From positions 1-43,373 of the forward strand of contig JAGARW010000041.1 of assembly GCA_017621975.1 (NCBI GenBank): a stretch of 43,373 bases of DNA, written 5' to 3'. Under the pieces are notes generated by a model, which saw only the letters and a program-made list of their open reading frames with translations, was not told the origin of the DNA and ran no database searches. This stretch comes from Lachnospiraceae bacterium (GTDB lineage Bacteria; Bacillota; Clostridia; Lachnospirales; Lachnospiraceae). Numbering within the stretch: position 1 is the first letter of the stretch; each line of letters begins with the position of its first letter. The position numbers and the translations under genes are program-made. Below, piece by piece: positions 10,296 through 17,890 of this stretch.

Positions 10296-11522
10296 ATGTC
10301 CGATCTCAAAAGAAAACAAAACCGCGCAAAAAACAAATCTGTTCAAAATAGAGCAAGCCTTAAAGCAAATAAACCCGTCAAAAGTAAAACAAACCGGATG
10401 CGGAAGCGAAAACGCAGACGCCGCAGCTCCTTCCGTCAAAAGCTGAAAGCGGTCTTCTCCTGCCTGATTCTGCTCGGAATACTTGGCTTCGGCGTCTGGC
10501 ACTTCAGCTTTGAAGAAATCAGGCTCGCAGAGCATGTCGAAATCGGCTACACCGGCTATGATACGAAGGGAACCGCTTATCTTCGCTTAAAAAATACAGG
10601 TTCGCATTCCGCCTTTTTTGACACGGTGGAATGTTCTCTCCTGACCGAAAACGGAACGCTCGCAAACGGCGATCCCATAACGGTTCATTTCAGCTATGAC
10701 GAAGAGCTTGCAGAAAAGAAATGGCTGCGCGTCAAGGATGAGGACGCTGTTTACACAGTCTCCGTGCTGCCCGAAGGAACGCCGCTTTCTACGGAACTTC
10801 TTTTCCGGGACGTTTCTGTTTCCTTTGAAGGAACGCCGCCTGCGCTGACGCTTACAGTCACAAACAAAAGCGCCGATCCCTTTTTGGAAACTGTTTCTTA
10901 TGAAATAACGGATGCAAAGGATTTTTATGATATGGGAGATACCTTCCATATCAAAGCGGTCTTCTCAGAACAGGACGCCGTTTTAAGCGAATACATAACG
11001 ACAGGCAGGGAAGAAGATTATACGAAGGAATATACGGTCGAAACGCAGGAACGCTATCTGACCGACGCTTCTCTTTTGACAATGGACGATATTCGGACAA
11101 TGAACGAGACGGCGGCTTCCCTTTTTTCGGACGCCAATGAATATGGTCTCCGTATTTTCAGCGAAGCCAACCTGATGCCGGAATGGACAAACGGAAAAAC
11201 GACCTTTCGGTGGAGCAATCCGCGCCTGATCTCCGCTTATTTCAATACGCTGAAGCCGGAGCATTACGGAAACGGTATTCTTCATATCAACGACGTCAAA
11301 CTTGTATACCTCGTAACGCTTTCTCAGGCAAACGGCGCTGCCTGCGAGGCGGAGGCGGTCGTCCGTTTCAACAATTTGATGCAGGAACCCGACGGCAGCC
11401 TTGACCTTGCGCTCGATTCCGCTAAGCTCATCGCCGCTTCCTATCAGAATTCTCATATTGTGAATCTCGTGAACGACGAATATCATGATGAGTATGAATC
11501 GGAAAAGCTTGAGCTGGAATAA
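10296..11522 (+). CDS. Unknown membrane-anchored protein with very basic N-terminus
   Basis: A 408-residue protein. Residues 1-48 are extremely rich in Lys and Arg (including RMRKRKRRRR), followed by one transmembrane helix at ~50-70 (LKAVFSCLILLGILGFGVW). The rest is predicted extracellular and beta-rich, with repeated patterns of small immunoglobulin-like or FxLTV domains (for example TPPALTLTVTNKSADPF). The basic segment before the helix implies an N-in, C-out single-pass topology. I do not recognise the family. The start is not certain: AGAAGGG lies 18 bases upstream of the ATG, which is too far for normal spacing. It is monocistronic, with a promoter before and a terminator after. Confidence 0.65.
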   Translation: MSDLKRKQNRAKNKSVQNRASLKANKPVKSKTNRMRKRKRRRRSSFRQKLKAVFSCLILLGILGFGVWHFSFEEIRLAEHVEIGYTGYDTKGTAYLRLKNTGSHSAFFDTVECSLLTENGTLANGDPITVHFSYDEELAEKKWLRVKDEDAVYTVSVLPEGTPLSTELLFRDVSVSFEGTPPALTLTVTNKSADPFLETVSYEITDAKDFYDMGDTFHIKAVFSEQDAVLSEYITTGREEDYTKEYTVETQERYLTDASLLTMDDIRTMNETAASLFSDANEYGLRIFSEANLMPEWTNGKTTFRWSNPRLISAYFNTLKPEHYGNGILHINDVKLVYLVTLSQANGAACEAEAVVRFNNLMQEPDGSLDLALDSAKLIAASYQNSHIVNLVNDEYHDEYESEKLELE

Positions 11523-11542
11523 CGCCTGTCCCATATACGCAA

Positions 11543-11580
11543 AAAAGCCGCACCCCCAAATGGATACGGCTTTTCCTTTT
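11543..11580. terminator. Bidirectional intrinsic terminator
   Basis: AAAAGCCG (11543-11550) pairs with CGGCTTTT (11567-11574), with A-rich and T-rich flanks, between the convergent genes ending at 11522 (plus) and 11592 (minus). Confidence 0.75.
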
Positions 11581-11591
11581 CCTATTGCGAA

Positions 11592-12074
11592 TTAGATGGC
11601 AAAGCTTCCGCGGACTTCTCCGTTGATTACGTAGTATACCGTATTTTCTTCCGGCTTTACAAAAAGCTCTACGGATTTGAAATCTTCCGCTTTTCCATTT
11701 AAATCATACTCCCATACGTCTTTTGCGATCTTTACAAGGTCTTCTGTCGTATAGGACTTGCCGCCGTACTGAAGCGTAACCGCTGCTGTTGCTTCCGCTT
11801 TCTTTGCGACGGCTTTCTTTACGGCGGTTGTCTTTGCTGCAGTTTTTGCCGCTGTTTTCTTAGCGGTCTCTTTCACTGCTTTCTTTGCTGTTTCTGCCTT
11901 CGCTGTTGCGGCCTTCGCAACAGGAGACGCTTTTTCTGCCGCTGCTTTCAAAGCGGGAGCCGTTTTCTCCGCCACGCTCTTTACCGCGCCCTCTACCTTT
12001 GCAGCTTCTGTCTTCACCGCGCTTTTTACTGCGGCGGTTTCTGCTTTTACAGTTGCCTTCTTTGTTTCTTTCAT
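11592..12074 (-). CDS. Lys/Ala-rich protein with DUF6465-like C-terminal domain
   Basis: A 160-residue protein. Residues 1-97 consist almost only of Ala, Lys, Thr, Val and Glu in short repeats (KAAAEKASPVAKAATAKAET, AKKTAAKTAAKTTAVKKAVA), like the tails of histone H1 or bacterial HctB/AlgP proteins. The last ~62 residues form a compact domain (YGGKSYTTEDLVKIAKDVWE, then FVKPEENTVYYVINGEVRGS) that I recall as DUF6465, common in Lachnospiraceae. Nucleic-acid binding by the basic tail is inference from composition. The ATG at 12074 follows CGGAGGAGATT. It has its own strong promoter at 12160-12188 and a ~75-nt leader. Confidence 0.7.
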   Translation of the reverse strand: MKETKKATVKAETAAVKSAVKTEAAKVEGAVKSVAEKTAPALKAAAEKASPVAKAATAKAETAKKAVKETAKKTAAKTAAKTTAVKKAVAKKAEATAAVTLQYGGKSYTTEDLVKIAKDVWEYDLNGKAEDFKSVELFVKPEENTVYYVINGEVRGSFAI

Positions 12075-12159
12075 AATAATCTCCTCCGGGCTTTGCCCTT
12101 TTCATTTCCTTTATCGTTGTATTAATAGTTTCCTTATGTAAGACCTGATGTTAACATAA

Positions 12160-12188
12160 AATATAGCAAAGGAAAGCCGTCTTGTCAA
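12160..12188 (-). promoter_or_regulatory. Strong promoter for the DUF6465-like gene
   Basis: Minus strand: TTGACA (12188-12183), 17-bp spacer, TATATT (12165-12160). It lies just after the histidine kinase stop codon. Confidence 0.75.
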
Positions 12189-12207
12189 GAAATGCCCTAA
12201 TATTGCG

Positions 12208-13653
12208 CTATCCCTTTTCCTCCGCTCTCTGAAGCGGCAGACTGATAATAAACTCGCTTCCCTGATTCAGTCTGCTCTTTAACTGCATATAGCCGTCGTA
12301 AAACTCTACGATATGTTTCACAATCGAAAGTCCAAGACCTGTTCCGCCCATCTTTTTGCTTCTTCCTTTATCGACGCGGTAAAACCGTTCAAATACGCGC
12401 GCCTGATCCTCTTCACCGATTCCCATACCGTCGTCCTTGACGCGGATGACCGCGTTGTGCCCGCTTGCGCCGATCTTTACCCAGACGTTCCCGCCGGGAT
12501 GGTTATACTTGATTCCGTTGACGATCAGATTCATCAGCAGCTCGCGTATCTGCTTAACCGACGCTTCCATAACGACAGGCTCGCATTCCTGATGAAGCGT
12601 CACCTTGTATTCCGCCGCAATCGGCTCCACGGCGTCAAAAATTTCATCCATCAGGGGAGCAAGATGCAGACGCGAAAACGTAACCTCCGCCTCCTTTGTC
12701 TCCAAACGTGAGATCATCAGAATATCCTCAATGAGCTGCGTCATATTTTCCGTTGCTTTCAAAATCCGTTTAATAAACTTGCCGCGCGTCTCTTCATCGC
12801 TCACAAAACCGTTGTCCAGCAGCTCCGCATACCCGCGGATCGCCGTGATCGGCGTTTTCAGTTCATGCGACGCATTGCTGAAAAATTCCTGCCGCACCTT
12901 TTTCTCAAATTCCAGACGGGAAATATGCTCCTGCACTTCCTGCGCCAGTCTCATCGTCGCCTCGGAAATAATATTCAATTCATCATATCGATACTGCTTG
13001 AACTGAAAATCCCATGTGTTCGTATGGATTTTCTGCAATTCCGCAGAAATTTCCATCAGCGGCTTTGTAATCGTATCGGCAAAGCGGAAAGAAACGATCG
13101 TTGCGATCGCATAAGCGGCGGCAATCCCAAGCAGCAGCATCGGCATAATGGAAAGAAAATAGTCTTCCAGACCTTTATATACGGTCGCCGCCCGGACAAT
13201 ATAGCTGCCGTCCGCAGAAAGCGCCGCCACATAAAGCATATTCTCATGCGTCGTCTCTGAATAACGGGTAGCATAGCCCGGTTTTCCCGAGAGCGCCGCC
13301 TGTATCTCCTGCCGCTCCAGGTGGTTTTCCATTCCCTCATAGCTCTCTGCCTCGGTGTCCGCCAAAACAGTCCCGTCCACCGAAATCACTGTAATCCGCG
13401 CCTTCGTATCTTTCAGCCGCCCCTTGATCGCCGTACATTTCTCCTGAATATTTCCCGAAACTTCTTTCGAAACATTTCCCGAAAGAGGTCCCGTACCGTC
13501 AAGCGAATAATCAATCATACGCACAATATTCAAGAGATTTGTCTCGTTGTCGGCAAGCAGCTTGTTTCCCATAAAGTAATAGGAAATGGCACTGCTTACC
13601 GCCAGTGCCACAAACAAAATCATACTGAAACGAAATAAAACTGCCCTTTTCAT
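12208..13653 (-). CDS. phoR: Sensor histidine kinase, PhoR-like
   Basis: 481 residues. TM helix 1 lies at ~6-28, an extracellular sensor region at ~30-160, TM helix 2 at ~165-190, then a HAMP-like linker, the HisKA dimerisation box with the phospho-accepting His (FFSNASHELKTPITAIRGY), and the HATPase_c domain: N box LLMNLIVNGIKYNH, G1 VKDDGMGIGEED, G2 GGTGLGLSIVKHIVEFYDG. I chose the ATG at 13653 because GAAGGTGA lies just upstream; an earlier in-frame ATG (13680) would overlap the regulator gene. It follows that regulator by 11 bp. The phosphate role is inferred from the adjacent nptA and the PhoP-box-like repeats upstream of it; the sensor alone would also fit VicK/WalK-type kinases. Confidence 0.85.
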   Translation of the reverse strand: MKRAVLFRFSMILFVALAVSSAISYYFMGNKLLADNETNLLNIVRMIDYSLDGTGPLSGNVSKEVSGNIQEKCTAIKGRLKDTKARITVISVDGTVLADTEAESYEGMENHLERQEIQAALSGKPGYATRYSETTHENMLYVAALSADGSYIVRAATVYKGLEDYFLSIMPMLLLGIAAAYAIATIVSFRFADTITKPLMEISAELQKIHTNTWDFQFKQYRYDELNIISEATMRLAQEVQEHISRLEFEKKVRQEFFSNASHELKTPITAIRGYAELLDNGFVSDEETRGKFIKRILKATENMTQLIEDILMISRLETKEAEVTFSRLHLAPLMDEIFDAVEPIAAEYKVTLHQECEPVVMEASVKQIRELLMNLIVNGIKYNHPGGNVWVKIGASGHNAVIRVKDDGMGIGEEDQARVFERFYRVDKGRSKKMGGTGLGLSIVKHIVEFYDGYMQLKSRLNQGSEFIISLPLQRAEEKG

Positions 13654-13664
13654 ACCGTCACCTT

Positions 13665-14363
13665 CTATTCCGGAATACAAAAGCGATACCCAACGCTTCT
13701 GACCGTCCTGATGTAAGCGCTTCCTTCTTCTCCAAGCTTCTGCCGCAGTGTCCTGATATGAATATCAAGCGTCCTTGTTTCAATATCCGCATTATAATCC
13801 CACAGCTTGTCCAGAAGTTCCTCGCGCGGTACGACCCGCATACGGTTTTCCATCAAATAAGTCAGCAGCTCGTATTCTTTATAGGTAAGGACGATCTTAT
13901 GTTCTCCGACATAGACTTCTCTTGCCGCCATATCTACAGTCAGCCTGCCGAGCGTAAGTTTTTCTCCGCTCTCCGGCTGCGCTTCCCTTGTGGAACGCCG
14001 TAATAGGGAACGTACTCTCGCCGCAAGCTCCAGCACGCCGAACGGCTTCGTCATATAATCGTCCGCTCCGCCGTCCAGTCCGACTACCTTATCATATTCC
14101 TTGTCCTTTGCCGTTAGAACAATGATCGGAATGTCCTTTACTTTTTTCATATCGCGTATCTGGCGGATCGCCGAAAGTCCGTCCATCCCCGGCAGCATCA
14201 AATCAAAAACCGCAAGCGCAGGCTGCGCCGCTTCGATGCACGCAAGAGCCGCCTCAGCCGTTTCAAACGTCTCCGTCCTATAGCCGTAGCCTTCCAGCGC
14301 CACCTTTACAAGCTCCCTTATATTTTCATCATCTTCTATGACAAAAATTTTCTGCGTATCCAT
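13665..14363 (-). CDS. phoP: OmpR/PhoB-family response regulator
   Basis: 232 residues. The receiver domain (1-118) has the acidic pair EDDEN, the phosphorylated Asp in VFDLMLPGMDG, the conserved Thr in VLTAKD and Lys in DDYMTKPFG. The winged-helix DNA-binding domain (~132-232) includes LTYKEYELLTYLMENRMRVV and the RTVRSVGYRFCIPE ending. It is encoded 51 bp after nptA with no T-run terminator between, and directly before the kinase gene, so nptA-regulator-kinase is probably one operon. Gene symbols phoP/phoR follow the context, not a diagnostic residue. Confidence 0.87.
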   Translation of the reverse strand: MDTQKIFVIEDDENIRELVKVALEGYGYRTETFETAEAALACIEAAQPALAVFDLMLPGMDGLSAIRQIRDMKKVKDIPIIVLTAKDKEYDKVVGLDGGADDYMTKPFGVLELAARVRSLLRRSTREAQPESGEKLTLGRLTVDMAAREVYVGEHKIVLTYKEYELLTYLMENRMRVVPREELLDKLWDYNADIETRTLDIHIRTLRQKLGEEGSAYIRTVRSVGYRFCIPE

Positions 14364-14414
14364 AATTTCCCCTCCTATGCGGCGCTGCCGCTTCTACAGA
14401 AACTGTATCACATT

Positions 14415-16073
14415 TTACTTTTCCGTTGCAACATATCCCGCAATATTATCCGCATGATCGGCAACTCGTTCCAGATTGCTCAGAATGTCCAAAAAGATGA
14501 CGCCGCTCTCCGGCGCGCATTTTCCCTTCGAAAGACGCTGGATATGCTTATCGCGCAGCTCCTTTTCCAGTCTGTCGGCCCTCTCTTCCGTACTTTCCGC
14601 ACGCCTTACCGCTTCTATGCTGTTAAGCTCTCTTGCTTCCAGAGCCGCCTCCAGCGTATGCAGCGCCGCATCATACATTTTTTCCAAGTCCTTTTCTCCC
14701 TTTTCGGAAAATTGTATTTTGTTTTTCCGCTTGCTTTCCGCCAGTTCCGCAATATTTTCACTGTGATCTCCGATCCGTTCAATATCGCTGACCGTATAAA
14801 ACAAGTTTTTAATCAAAAGATGCTGCCCTTCTGTCAGAGACAAGTTATCAACCTCGACAAGAAAGGAGGTCAACAGCGTTTCCAACTGGTTGATATTCTG
14901 CTCCGTCTGCATTACCTGTTTGATCTGCCCCTTACCTGTTTCCCTGACCGCAAGCATTGCTATTTTCAAATTATCCCTCGCCATAATTCCCATATGCGTT
15001 ACTTCGCCGATCGCCGTCTCGATCGCAAGCGCCGGATTGTTGAGAATTCTGCGGTCAAGCCTCCGGCTGACCTGATGGACGACGTCGTCCTCCTGCTCCT
15101 GCGCCTCGCCGTCCGGAATCAGCATTTCAGACAAATGTACAAGCTTTCCTGCAAACGGGAACATCACCAATGTGTTTGCTATATTAAAAATCGTATGAAA
15201 AATCGAAATTTCTACGCTATTGATCGCCGCAGAAGCCATATCTGCCCGAAAACGGAAAAAGAGATACATGACAATACCAAACCAGATGCTGCCGATCACA
15301 TTAAACAGCAAATGAATGACAGAAGCGCGTTTCGCATTTTTCCCCGTGCCCGCACTGGAAATGATCGCCGTCACGCATGTACCGATATTTTGACCAAGCG
15401 TAATAAAAACCGCCGACTGCCAGTTGACAACGCCGTTCATGGCAAGCGTCTGCAAAATGCCGACGGAAGCCGAACTGCTCTGAATGACCGCCGTTACGAC
15501 CGCGCCCGTCAGAATCGCCAGAATCGGATTTCTGCCGAGGATACGGAATGCATCCGAAAAAATCTTTGCGTCGCGGTACGGTGTGATCGAGTCTGACATA
15601 AAACTCAGCCCAATGAACAAAATACCGAAACCGGTCATGATCTCGCCGATCTTTTTCTTTCTTACATCCGCCGCAAACAAAACCAGAAAAGCGCCGATAC
15701 CGACGACAAGCGGCGCCAGAAATTCCGGTTTAAAAACACTGCCCCATTCGCTCAGCGATACAATCCACGCCGTGATCGTCGTACCGATATTAGCGCCCAT
15801 GATTACGCCTACCGCCTGCGACAGAGAAAGCATTCCCGCATTGACAAAGCCGACTACCATAACGGTCGTTGCCGAACTGCTTTGGATAATCGCCGTAATG
15901 CCCGCGCCGACCAAAACTGCCAACAGGCGGTTTTTTGTCAAAAATCCCATCAGCCGTTTTACTTTGTCGCCCGCCGACTTCTGAAGCCCGTCCGCCATAA
16001 TATGCATTCCGTAAAGAAAAAGCCCTAAACCTCCGATAAACGTAAACAACAGCCCCAAATCTTCTAACGTCAT
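14415..16073 (-). CDS. nptA: Na+/phosphate cotransporter with C-terminal PhoU-like domain
   Basis: 552 residues of the Na/Pi-cotransporter II family. Two homologous repeats each carry the QSSSA signature (IIQSSSATTVMVVGF near residue 64 and VIQSSSASVGILQ near 203) among about eight to ten membrane helices. Residues ~345-552 form a helical PhoU-like regulatory domain (DIERIGDHSENIAELAESKR and SNLERVADHADNIAGYVATE). It imports phosphate with sodium. The SD (GAGAGGGAAAG) precedes the ATG at 16073. Upstream at 16178-16221 are TTTACA repeats with an 11-bp period, like PhoP binding sites, so phosphate-starvation control by the neighbouring two-component system is likely. Confidence 0.92.
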   Translation of the reverse strand: MTLEDLGLLFTFIGGLGLFLYGMHIMADGLQKSAGDKVKRLMGFLTKNRLLAVLVGAGITAIIQSSSATTVMVVGFVNAGMLSLSQAVGVIMGANIGTTITAWIVSLSEWGSVFKPEFLAPLVVGIGAFLVLFAADVRKKKIGEIMTGFGILFIGLSFMSDSITPYRDAKIFSDAFRILGRNPILAILTGAVVTAVIQSSSASVGILQTLAMNGVVNWQSAVFITLGQNIGTCVTAIISSAGTGKNAKRASVIHLLFNVIGSIWFGIVMYLFFRFRADMASAAINSVEISIFHTIFNIANTLVMFPFAGKLVHLSEMLIPDGEAQEQEDDVVHQVSRRLDRRILNNPALAIETAIGEVTHMGIMARDNLKIAMLAVRETGKGQIKQVMQTEQNINQLETLLTSFLVEVDNLSLTEGQHLLIKNLFYTVSDIERIGDHSENIAELAESKRKNKIQFSEKGEKDLEKMYDAALHTLEAALEARELNSIEAVRRAESTEERADRLEKELRDKHIQRLSKGKCAPESGVIFLDILSNLERVADHADNIAGYVATEK

Positions 16074-16177
16074 CTTTCCCTCTCCTGTTCCGAAGTGTTT
16101 CTTCCCATAGAATATGCTTGCTCAACACATCATAAAATTATATTTTATAAAGTTTCCAATTATGATTCTATCAATAC

Positions 16178-16221
16178 CTTGTAAAATCAAGCTGAGGCTT
16201 ATGTAAAATCTATGTAAAATC
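16178..16221 (-). promoter_or_regulatory. PhoP-box-like tandem TTTACA repeats
   Basis: On the minus strand GATTTTACA occurs three times with starts in an 11-bp register (positions 0, 11 and 33; the unit at 22 is degenerate). The B. subtilis PhoP box is TT(A/C/T)ACA repeats separated by about 5 bp, giving the same 11-bp period. It is ~105 bp upstream of nptA. The promoter-proximal TTTACA could also act as a -35 element. Confidence 0.7.
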
Positions 16222-16230
16222 GTATAGAAG

Positions 16231-16297
16231 ATTTTATTTCATAGGAACACAATTTTCGTACAAAACAAACTGGAATAATTTCCTATGAAATAAAAAT
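16231..16297. repeat. Short palindromic repeat, family 2, copy 1
   Basis: A 67-bp element with arms TTATTTCATAGGAA and TTCCTATGAAATAA. It aligns over its full length with the core of the repeat at 29791-29859 and with half of the copy at 24738-24768. The arm difference (TTATTTC here, TTAATTTC at 29.8 kb) is matched on the other arm. It abuts the rubrerythrin terminator. Confidence 0.75.
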
Positions 16298-16328
16298 AAC
16301 CGGAAGGGTACCATGTACCTTTCCGGTT
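16298..16328 (-). terminator. Rubrerythrin terminator
   Basis: A 14-bp stem (16298-16311 with 16315-16328, one G-U pair) and a 3-nt loop, followed on the minus strand by ATTTTTATTT contributed by the family 2 repeat. Confidence 0.85.
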
Positions 16329-16366
16329 AATGATTGCACTATTAAATTTTCAGATTACGCTGCAGA

Positions 16367-16906
16367 TTAACCAAAGTATCTGTCTAATAAGCCCTTAAGC
16401 GCTTTTCCGTGGCGGGCTTCGTCTCTTGCCATCTCATGAACGGTGTCATGGATCGCGTCAAGGTTCGCCGCCTTAGCGCGTTTTGCAAGGTCTGTCTTTC
16501 CTGCCGTAGCGCCGTTTTCAGCTTCCACACGCATCTCCAGATTCTTCTTTGTGGAATCTGTAACAACTTCGCCAAGAAGCTCTGCAAATTTTGCTGCATG
16601 CTCTGCTTCTTCCCAAGCTGCCTTTTCCCAATATAAACCGATTTCAGGATAACCTTCTCTGTGAGCGACTCTTGCCATAGCAAGGTACATACCTACTTCG
16701 GAGCACTCTCCGTTAAAGTTTGCTCTGAGGTCTTCCAGAATATCTTCAGAAACGCCCTGAGCTACGCCTACAACGTGCTCTGCCGCCCATTCTAATTCGC
16801 CGCTCTGCGCTGTAAACTTTTCTGCCGGCGCATTACATACCGGGCACTTCTCCGGCGCTGCGTCTCCCTCATGAACATAACCACATACCTGACATACAAA
16901 TTTCAT
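16367..16906 (-). CDS. Reverse-type rubrerythrin (rubredoxin-first)
   Basis: 179 residues. An N-terminal rubredoxin-like iron site ([20 protein letters not shown], residues 5-24) precedes a ferritin-like four-helix di-iron domain with ExxH motifs ([30 protein letters not shown] and [18 protein letters not shown]). This domain order is that of 'reverse' rubrerythrin, an NADH-linked peroxide and oxygen scavenger in Clostridia. It lies alone between a perfect sigma-A promoter and a strong terminator. A 15-bp 7-1-7 palindrome sits at the transcription start (16945-16959), the form of a Fur/PerR-family operator, so peroxide control is likely. Confidence 0.93.
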   Translation of the reverse strand: MKFVCQVCGYVHEGDAAPEKCPVCNAPAEKFTAQSGELEWAAEHVVGVAQGVSEDILEDLRANFNGECSEVGMYLAMARVAHREGYPEIGLYWEKAAWEEAEHAAKFAELLGEVVTDSTKKNLEMRVEAENGATAGKTDLAKRAKAANLDAIHDTVHEMARDEARHGKALKGLLDRYFG

Positions 16907-16944
16907 ATCTTTTTCCTCCTGTTTATTGTTAAGTTTATTGAAAT

Positions 16945-16959
16945 CAGTAATGATTACTG
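16945..16959 (-). promoter_or_regulatory. Fur/PerR-type 7-1-7 operator
   Basis: CAGTAATGATTACTG is a perfect 7-1-7 palindrome with the ATNAT centre of PerR/Fur boxes. It lies 2 bp downstream of the -10 element of the rubrerythrin promoter, where a bound repressor would block transcription. Which Fur-family member binds cannot be told from sequence. Confidence 0.7.
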
Positions 16960-16961
16960 TT

Positions 16962-16990
16962 ATTATACATACAGACTGATGCTATGTCAA
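16962..16990 (-). promoter_or_regulatory. Consensus promoter of the rubrerythrin gene
   Basis: Minus strand: TTGACA (16990-16985), exactly 17 bp, TATAAT (16967-16962). A fully consensus promoter, consistent with a gene kept down by a repressor. Confidence 0.88.
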
Positions 16991-17053
16991 TAGCATTTTG
17001 AGAATTTTTTTCAAAACAAGGCAAAGAGCTTTTCCCGGCTATCCTATGTCCGT

Positions 17054-17875
17054 TTACCTAAACATAAAATACGCGAGCACAAGCGCGCCGAGCGCAATGC
17101 GGTACCAGCCGAATACTTTGAAATTATGTTTTCTGATATATCCCATCAGGAATTTGATAACGAGCATGGACACGGCGAATGCAACGATGCATCCAAGCAA
17201 GAGGATCATCCATTCCATCCCCCCGATCGTCATCCCTTTTGCAATAAACTTCACAATTTTCAGCAGGCTCGCGCCAAACATAACCGGTATCGCCATAAAA
17301 AATGTGAATTCCGCCGCCGTCGTCCTCGACACGCCGAGCAAAAGGGCTCCGACGATCGTCGAACCGGAACGCGACGTTCCGGGAAAAATGCCCGCAATCA
17401 ACTGAAAAATGCCGATTCCAAACGCCGTCGGCAGAGTAAGCTGCGCGATGCTTTTTATTTTCGGTTTACGATCTTTGCTTTCAATGACAATAAAAGCAAT
17501 GCCAAACACGATCAGCGCAACCGCCACCGTCTGATAATTGTAAAAAAGCTCTTCAAACAGATCGTCAAACGGCAGCCCGATGATAACGGCGGGCAGACAT
17601 CCGACGACTACCTTGATCCACATGGAAACGACGTCCATCCGCAGGAAACTGCCGCCGCTGAATTGGAACGGAAAAATACGGTCCCAATACAGCACGACGA
17701 CCGCCATGATCGCTCCGAGCTGAATCACGACTAAAAACATATCCCAGAACTCAGGCGTCACATCCAGCTTGACAAACTCATTCAAAAGTATCATATGCCC
17801 GGTGCTGCTGATCGGCAGCCACTCTGTAATGCCTTCTACAATTCCAAATAAAACCGCCTTCAATAATTCGATCAA
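17054..17875 (-). CDS. uppP: Undecaprenyl-diphosphatase UppP (BacA)
   Basis: About 273 residues, an integral membrane enzyme that removes a phosphate from undecaprenyl diphosphate to recycle the lipid carrier of cell-wall synthesis; over-expression gives bacitracin resistance. Signatures: GIVEGITEWLPISSTGHMIL near the N-terminus (the E-rich and SSTGH motifs) and FPGTSRSGSTIVGALLLG in the middle (PGxSRSG motif), with about eight helices. The start is a TTG: the codon at 17875 is 8 bases from the AGGAGGA at 17889-17883, whereas TTG 17881 is too close. It is last in the operon aminotransferase-patatin-uppP, with only 15 bp after the patatin gene. Confidence 0.95.
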   Translation of the reverse strand: MIELLKAVLFGIVEGITEWLPISSTGHMILLNEFVKLDVTPEFWDMFLVVIQLGAIMAVVVLYWDRIFPFQFSGGSFLRMDVVSMWIKVVVGCLPAVIIGLPFDDLFEELFYNYQTVAVALIVFGIAFIVIESKDRKPKIKSIAQLTLPTAFGIGIFQLIAGIFPGTSRSGSTIVGALLLGVSRTTAAEFTFFMAIPVMFGASLLKIVKFIAKGMTIGGMEWMILLLGCIVAFAVSMLVIKFLMGYIRKHNFKVFGWYRIALGALVLAYFMFR

Positions 17876-17890
17876 AATCAAGTCCTCCTG

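Noticed and set aside
14454..15596. 380-codon open frame opposite nptA
   Set aside because: Antisense shadow of nptA, with Arg/Gln/His-rich composition and no family resemblance.
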